Under the pieces are notes generated by a model that saw only the letters and a program-made list of their open reading frames with translations, was not told where the DNA came from and did not search any database. A stretch of DNA of 64,000 bases. Origin: Nannocystis sp. RBIL2 (GTDB lineage Bacteria; Myxococcota_A; Polyangia; Nannocystales; Nannocystaceae). Of this stretch, positions 60,170-64,000 are shown one piece after another (position 1 is the stretch's first letter; the number at the start of each line of letters is the position of its first letter). A program made the translations under genes and the position numbers. The stretch lies in NCBI RefSeq assembly GCF_026626745.1, contig NZ_JAPNJW010000001.1, forward strand, positions 2,526,001 to 2,590,000, in the 5' to 3' direction.

Positions 60170-61489
60170 TCACCAGGGCCAGGGCAGCGCGGTGCCGCAG
60201 AGGAAGTTGTCGTCCCACGTGTCGGGATCGGCGTACTCGTGCCACTGCACACAACGATTGCCGCGGTCCGGCCCGTCGTACCGCCAATTGAAGATCCACT
60301 TGCTGTTGGTCGGCACGCACAGATAATTGTCGTTCCAGGCGTGCGGGTCGGCCGGCTCGACGATCTGGGTGCAACGCATGCCCGGAATCGGGCCAGACAT
60401 CGACCACTGCGCGCCGATGTCCTTGTCCGAGCAGAAGTAGTTGTCGTCCCAGGCGTACGGATCGGCGTGCTCGGCGACCGAGATGCAGTGCTTGCCGGGG
60501 ATCGGTCCCCACGCCGAATACGACAGGGTGAGGCGATGACCGTAGAGCGACTGGATCCCGACGAGGTCGTCGTAGCGGAGGTTGGGCTTCGGCTCGTCGT
60601 AGAACGCGAACATCACCGCGTCCGGATCGTCCGAGTGATCGAGGCCCAGCGCGTGGCCGATCTCGTGGAGGGCGACCGAGCGCAGGTCGATGACGCCGTC
60701 GCCGCCGCCGAGCGTCCAGGTCTCGTCCTCGTCGAAGTGGACGTCGCCGAGGATCCCGCTCCCCGGCGGCCACGCGTGGGCGAGCACGCCGCCGGCGCCG
60801 TCGAACGGCCAGTTGTCGCCGTGATTGCCGGCGCCGAAGCTGATCTCGATGTCGGCGCTGTTGTTCTCGTAAAACAGCAGGTTGGTCGCCGCGCCCCAGC
60901 GGGCGAACGCCTCCGCGATCACGGCGCGGATGTCGTCCTGCGACAGGTCGGGGCTGAAGTTGCGGAAGCGGTAGTTCACCGAGTTGGAGCCCCAGGTGGA
61001 GCCGGAGGGGGCGAACTGCGAGGTGCCCTTGATCGGGCGCGGCTGCACGTAATAATCGGGGATCCCACAGCGCGGAGCGGCCATCAGCCGCTGGGTCTCG
61101 GCGTTCAGGGTGCCGTCGACGACGAGCCCGTGCGCGGCCTGGAACCGCGAGACGGCCTCCTCGAGCACCTCGTCGAACTCCTCCGGGTCCTCCGGCTCGT
61201 GGTCGAGCACCGGCTTCCAGCCCGGCAGGCGCTCCAGCGCTGCGTTGGGGAAATAGCCGTACTGCTTGAGGTAGGCGTGGGCGCGCGCGACCTTCTCGCC
61301 GCGATCGCCGACGGCCGGCTCGGGGTCGGGCGCGTCGGCGAGGTCGGCGACGAACGGGTCGGCGTCGGCGCCGGTGTCGTCGTCCTGCGCGGGCAGCTCC
61401 TCGCCCTCCACACACGAGACCGTGAAACCGATGCACGCCAGAGCCGTGAGGCCACGCCGCGCGAAACGACCGTGGATCGATGAAACCAT
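60170..61489 (-). CDS. Matrixin-like metalloprotease with peptidoglycan-binding-type prodomain and cysteine switch
   Basis: AAGGAG eight bases upstream fixes the ATG at 61487-61489; the product has 439 residues. The signal ends in the lipobox TVSC. Residues about 60-135 are a peptidoglycan-binding-1-like prodomain (GEKVARAHAYLKQYGYFPN, AVSRFQAAHGLVVDGTLNAET). It is followed by APRCGIPDYY, in which Cys141 sits in the PRCGxPD cysteine-switch motif that keeps vertebrate matrix metalloproteases latent. The catalytic domain has HEIGHALGLDHS (His275, Glu276, His279, His285) and the Met-turn DAVMF. C-terminally, three roughly 35-residue repeats share DPYAWDDNYFC / DPHAWNDNYLC / DPDTWDDNFLC. It is a zinc endopeptidase at the outer membrane, probably activated by prodomain removal. 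A terminator-like hairpin lies in its leader. Confidence 0.93.
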   Translation of the reverse strand: MVSSIHGRFARRGLTALACIGFTVSCVEGEELPAQDDDTGADADPFVADLADAPDPEPAVGDRGEKVARAHAYLKQYGYFPNAALERLPGWKPVLDHEPEDPEEFDEVLEEAVSRFQAAHGLVVDGTLNAETQRLMAAPRCGIPDYYVQPRPIKGTSQFAPSGSTWGSNSVNYRFRNFSPDLSQDDIRAVIAEAFARWGAATNLLFYENNSADIEISFGAGNHGDNWPFDGAGGVLAHAWPPGSGILGDVHFDEDETWTLGGGDGVIDLRSVALHEIGHALGLDHSDDPDAVMFAFYDEPKPNLRYDDLVGIQSLYGHRLTLSYSAWGPIPGKHCISVAEHADPYAWDDNYFCSDKDIGAQWSMSGPIPGMRCTQIVEPADPHAWNDNYLCVPTNSKWIFNWRYDGPDRGNRCVQWHEYADPDTWDDNFLCGTALPWPW

Positions 61490-61511
61490 GGGTAATTCTC
61501 CTTAGTCCTGT

Positions 61512-61535
61512 AAAAAAGCCCCGGCATCGCCGGGG
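61512..61535 (-). terminator. Intrinsic terminator in the leader of the matrixin gene (possible attenuator)
   Basis: On the minus strand CCCCGGC-GAT-GCCGGGG is followed by C and six T, a textbook intrinsic terminator. It ends 22 bases before the metalloprotease ATG and just ahead of its AAGGAG. No minus-strand gene lies upstream for more than 2 kb, so it would stop the leader transcript itself. This suggests attenuation, or a short RNA made from the leader. Confidence 0.65.
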
Positions 61536-61978
61536 ACCGAGTCCGACGAATATGCGGCGCGTCGACGCGGCCCGGATCAGCGCCGCGATCGCCGGACAAG
61601 CTCGATTTGTCATAAAGAGGCCCTGCAATCGCGCCTGCGCCCGATCCACGAATCCCGTGGCAAACCGCACGACCGGCGCCTGCAGGCCGTGAAACCGCGA
61701 GCCCGCGATGAAACCTCCGAGGCAGCGCGTGCGACCCCTGCCCGTCCGCCGCGAGCTTATGTGCGCAGAGCAGGCCGCCATCGATGTGCCAGTGACGTCA
61801 TTGCCTCGCGCGGCGAATCATCGGAGCGTCGCCTGGACTCGCGGCCCCTGCGGATCGAGGTCGCTAGACCCTCCCCTCGGAGCCCCAGGCATGGCGACGA
61901 ACCCGGTTCCGGTGAAAAAATCGCACGGGGTGACGGAAGCGGCGGCGGGCGGGCACGAGCCGCAACAGAGGTCTCCCC
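61536..61978. other. Divergent intergenic region
   Basis: This is the rest of the gap between the matrixin gene leader and the lipoprotein start at 61979. It should contain both promoters. An AT-richer TTTGTCATAAAGAGG lies at about 61606-61620. AGAGG at 61967-61971 serves the lipoprotein TTG. No gene is seen. Confidence 0.4.
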
Positions 61979-62848
61979 TTGCCTTTTTCCCCCCGTCCCG
62001 CGCTCCTCACCCTCTCCACCCTCCTGCTGCCGGCCTGCGTCCCCTCGGTCATCGTCGGCGACCAGCCCCAGGACAGCGCCACCGCTCCGGGGACCAGCGA
62101 GAGCCCGCCGGACACAGCCACGCCGACCACGGTCACGCCGACCACGGCCGCGCCCGGCACGACCACCAGCGAGACCGACCCGACGAGCTCCACCGACATG
62201 CCCGTCAGCGCGACCGCCGACACGACGAGCACGGCCACCAGCGCGACGAGCGACACGGCCGGCACGACCGGCACGACCGGCACGACCACGACGGAGGGCG
62301 TCTCGGGCACCGATGTCAGCACCACCCTCGACCCGAGCGACGGCACCACCACAGGCCCCAAGCAGGACCTCCCGCCGACCGACGCGCTGGTCGGCTGCAC
62401 CCTCGACGCTCCGGCCGGCACCCTGGTCCAGGGGCCCACGGAGTTCGGCCAGTTCACGTCCCAGCGCGCCTACTTCGGCTGGATCGGGACCGGCGACCCG
62501 TTCAGCCCGCGCCTCGTCCTGCTCTCGCCGGGCGCGGACGCTGCGGCCGAGCTCGCCAACGTGACCGGCAGCTCCGGGCCGGTGATGGACAACTGGGTCT
62601 GGACGGACAAGTCGCTCGCAGAGGGCGGGTGGCCCGGCACCTGGGAGTCGTTCGCCTGGATCTACGACAAGGGCATGCAGGTCGGCCTCGCCGATCCGGA
62701 CGTCACGGTCACCGCGCTCGCGGGCAACTGGGACGCGTTCGACCCCGCCGATCCGCCGCGCCTGGTCGGGACGATCGCGGGCGCAATCTCGGGCTCGTTC
62801 AACGCGGTGTACTGCGACAAGCTCATCGCAATCATCATCCCCGAGTGA
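61979..62848 (+). CDS. Lipoprotein with Thr-rich stalk and unknown head domain
   Basis: A TTG at 61979 with AGAGG seven bases upstream starts a 289-residue protein: MPFSPRPALLTLSTLLLPACVPS, lipobox LPAC. About 110 residues of Thr/Ser/Asp/Gly-rich stalk (TTVTPTTAAPGTTTSETD; TTGTTGTTTTEG) follow. The head (about 135-289) has only two Cys (LVGCTLDAP and AVYCDKLIA), many Trp/Tyr/Phe and Gly (QRAYFGWIGTGDPFSPRLVLL, NWVWTDKSLAEGGWPGTW), and ends in IAIIIPE. It is probably a beta-rich surface domain; no family is recognised. It is one of several stalked lipoproteins in the window and lies upstream of the CxxH peptide genes, in the same orientation, 234 bp apart. Confidence 0.82.
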   Translation: MPFSPRPALLTLSTLLLPACVPSVIVGDQPQDSATAPGTSESPPDTATPTTVTPTTAAPGTTTSETDPTSSTDMPVSATADTTSTATSATSDTAGTTGTTGTTTTEGVSGTDVSTTLDPSDGTTTGPKQDLPPTDALVGCTLDAPAGTLVQGPTEFGQFTSQRAYFGWIGTGDPFSPRLVLLSPGADAAAELANVTGSSGPVMDNWVWTDKSLAEGGWPGTWESFAWIYDKGMQVGLADPDVTVTALAGNWDAFDPADPPRLVGTIAGAISGSFNAVYCDKLIAIIIPE

Positions 62849-63082
62849 GGCGACCGGAGCTCGCGCACGAGGCCGCGACGATGCGGCGATCGAGCCACCT
62901 CGCCGACCACGCGCGCCGCGGTCGTCGCCCCGGCGCGCTCCTCGGCTCTCGCCGCGCCTGCGCAATCACGAGCAGCGCGCCCATCGCCGCCTGCGGGCGT
63001 GACCCGACGCATCGGCGAGGTGGCCTCGAATTGCCCGCAGTGCGGGCGTGGCCCACCTTCGCTCGGAGCGAGGAGACGTCGC

Positions 63083-63331
63083 ATGGATCCGGCCGAGCGA
63101 TTGCGAGAGTACAAGCGGAACGCCAAGGCGATGGGTCCGAAAGAGCGCATCGCCGCGCTGCAGAGCGAGGAATTCGCGCGCCTCATCGAAGCGGCGACTT
63201 GCTCGGCCAGGTTCGCCGTCCTCTGCGAGGGGCACTGCTGCAATCACTGCGGCAACCACTGCGGCAATCACTGCGGCTCGCACCCCGACCGCTCGCGCAC
63301 CCGAGGCGCGACCGGCGACGCCGGGAAATGA
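63083..63331 (+). CDS. CxxH-repeat small protein, paralogue 1
   Basis: AGGAG seven bases upstream supports the ATG at 63083; the product has 82 residues. Residues 1-47 form a charged, helical, leader-like part (MDPAERLREYKRNAKAMG, then KERIAALQSEEFARLIEAA, TCS). From Cys48 there are five consecutive Cys-x-x-His units: CEGH, CCNH, CGNH, CGNH, CGSH (48-67), with one extra Cys. A Pro and a basic 14-residue tail end the protein. Paralogues at 63433 and 63649 (minus) align without gaps through residue 63. The Cys and His fall at i, i+3, i+4, i+7, so in a helix they line one face: suited to binding metal, or to enzymatic modification as a RiPP core. No signal peptide. The family is not known to me. 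Confidence 0.82.
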   Translation: MDPAERLREYKRNAKAMGPKERIAALQSEEFARLIEAATCSARFAVLCEGHCCNHCGNHCGNHCGSHPDRSRTRGATGDAGK

Positions 63332-63432
63332 CGCCCGCGGCGTCGCCGACGTCCGTTCGCGGCCGCGCGAGCGCACTCCGAGGCCGCACAGCGCGCGACT
63401 GCACATCACCTTGCTGCGAGGAGGTATTGTCC

Positions 63433-63642
63433 GTGGACCCGAGACAACGACTGCAACGATTCAAGCGCAGCGCCAAGGCGCTTCCGTGCGAGCAGCGGCG
63501 CGCGGCGCTGGCGAGCGAGGAATTCGCGCGCCTCGTCGATCGGGCGACCTTCAGCCCGCGGGCAGCCGCCGCCTGCGAGGTGCACTGCGACGCCCACTGC
63601 GTGACCCACTGCGAGGCCCACTGTCTCGCGCACCCGGACTGA
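63433..63642 (+). CDS. CxxH-repeat small protein, paralogue 2
   Basis: GAGGAGG eight bases upstream marks the GTG at 63433 as start; the product has 69 residues. Residues 1-47 (MDPRQRLQRFKRSAKALP, then QRRAALASEEFARLVDRA) parallel paralogue 1, and DNA coding SEEFARL is nearly identical, showing recent duplication. From Cys48: CEVH, CDAH, CVTH, CEAH, CLAH (48-67), then Pro-Asp and stop. Unlike paralogues 1 and 3 it has Phe instead of Cys at residue 40 and an extra Cys19. The variable x-x residues between paralogues, with invariant Cys/His, indicate that the Cys-His ladder is what selection keeps. It is 101 bp downstream of paralogue 1, probably in one transcript. Confidence 0.82.
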   Translation: MDPRQRLQRFKRSAKALPCEQRRAALASEEFARLVDRATFSPRAAAACEVHCDAHCVTHCEAHCLAHPD

Positions 63643-63648
63643 CCGATT

Positions 63649-63873
63649 TCACCGACCGCGCAGCTCTGCCGCCCAGGGGGGCGTGTGACCGTAGCAATGG
63701 GTCTCGCAGTGCCCCACGCAGTGAGCCTCGCAATCCGTGGCTGACGGGTCCGAACAGGCCACCTCCTCCACGAGGCGCTTGAAATCCTCGCTGGTCAGCG
63801 CCGCGCTGCGCTGCGCGGCCCCCATCGTCTTGGCCCTGGACTTGAATTCTTTCAGCCGGTCGGCAGGATGCAC
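63649..63873 (-). CDS. CxxH-repeat small protein, paralogue 3
   Basis: AGGAGG eight bases before the GTG at 63871-63873, the same arrangement as paralogue 2, gives 74 residues. MHPADRLKEFKSRAKTMG, AAQRSAALTSEDFKRLVEEV and ACS align with the other two without gaps. Four units follow from Cys48: CEAH, CVGH, CETH, CYGH (48-63), then a different tail (TPPWAAELRGR). The gene converges on paralogue 2 with only 6 bp between stops. It is the most divergent copy, so the family predates the recent 1/2 duplication. No modification enzyme, transporter or metal regulator can be seen because the window ends 127 bp beyond its start. Confidence 0.82.
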   Translation of the reverse strand: MHPADRLKEFKSRAKTMGAAQRSAALTSEDFKRLVEEVACSDPSATDCEAHCVGHCETHCYGHTPPWAAELRGR

Positions 63874-64000
63874 GTCTCTTCCCTCCTGCAATGAAAGGTG
63901 GGATACGCTTCGGCGCCGGCAACGCTCGAGAGATTGACACGTGCCGCGTGGCACAGGCCATGACGATCGCCCTTGGAAGATCCTCGCGCGGGTCGCCGCA
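63874..64000. other. Upstream of paralogue 3, right edge
   Basis: It holds the ribosome site of paralogue 3 (63882-63887) and a GTGCC-GCGT-GGCAC dyad (63941-63954), a possible operator. An ATG at 63960 opens a plus-strand frame that runs off the edge (MTIALGRSSRGSP), too short to judge. Confidence 0.3.

Overview
The window is high-GC DNA that reads like a myxobacterial chromosome, probably from the Nannocystineae (Nannocystis or a relative). This is inferred from several signs: a protein kinase fused to kinesin-light-chain-type TPRs, many lipoproteins with Thr/Ser/Gly/Asp-rich linkers behind the lipobox, a MopE-like CDGLDNDCDG motif, FG-GAP repeats followed by a MYXO-CTERM-like tail, ECF sigma factors fused to membrane segments, and frequent GTG/TTG starts. 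No rRNA, tRNA, CRISPR array, insertion sequence or phage was recognised.

Layout. 1-8.8 kb: end of an unknown gene, a PAS-STAS (RsbR-like) protein, a small membrane protein, a TPR kinase, a repeat-rich non-coding stretch, a polytopic membrane protein and a metallo-beta-lactamase-fold hydrolase. 9.1-15.9 kb: a histone-H1-tailed protein with a coupled partner, a SnoaL-like protein, a secreted protein next to an ECF sigma factor with a membrane/periplasmic extension, a lipoprotein and a phosphodiesterase. 15.9-21.2 kb: a peptidoglycan-directed group made of two proteins that resemble cargo of contractile injection systems, a lipoprotein and a large lysozyme-like protein. 21.7-26.8 kb: an ECF sigma factor with a membrane N-terminus, a G/Q/Y low-complexity BON protein, an M43-type metalloprotease, a multicopper oxidase remnant and a one-haem cytochrome. 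27-39.6 kb: surface and secreted proteins, a 1313-residue LamG protein, and a tandem hairpin array. 39.7-47.3 kb: an APH(6)-like kinase, an unknown protein, a GntA-like/DUF1989 fusion, lipoproteins and an AraC regulator. 47.4-51.9 kb: a histidine kinase/response regulator group that includes a degenerate kinase. 52.0-55.9 kb: a three-gene terpenoid operon (class II cyclase, class I synthase, P450). 57.6-62.8 kb: a large unknown protein, a matrixin-like metalloprotease with a cysteine switch, and a lipoprotein. 63.0-63.9 kb: three paralogous small genes whose products end in consecutive Cys-x-x-His tetrapeptides.

The best candidate for an undescribed system is the CxxH peptide family at the right edge. 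The three peptides align without gaps through residue 63, share a leader-like N-terminus, and end in 4-5 CxxH units starting at residue 48. The next most notable are the 78-bp hairpin array with co-varying stem bases (39.2-39.6 kb), the compact terpenoid operon, the N-oxygenase/DUF1989 fusion, and a scattered family of GGACATG-type dyads.

All domain names come from motif recognition by eye. No database search was possible.
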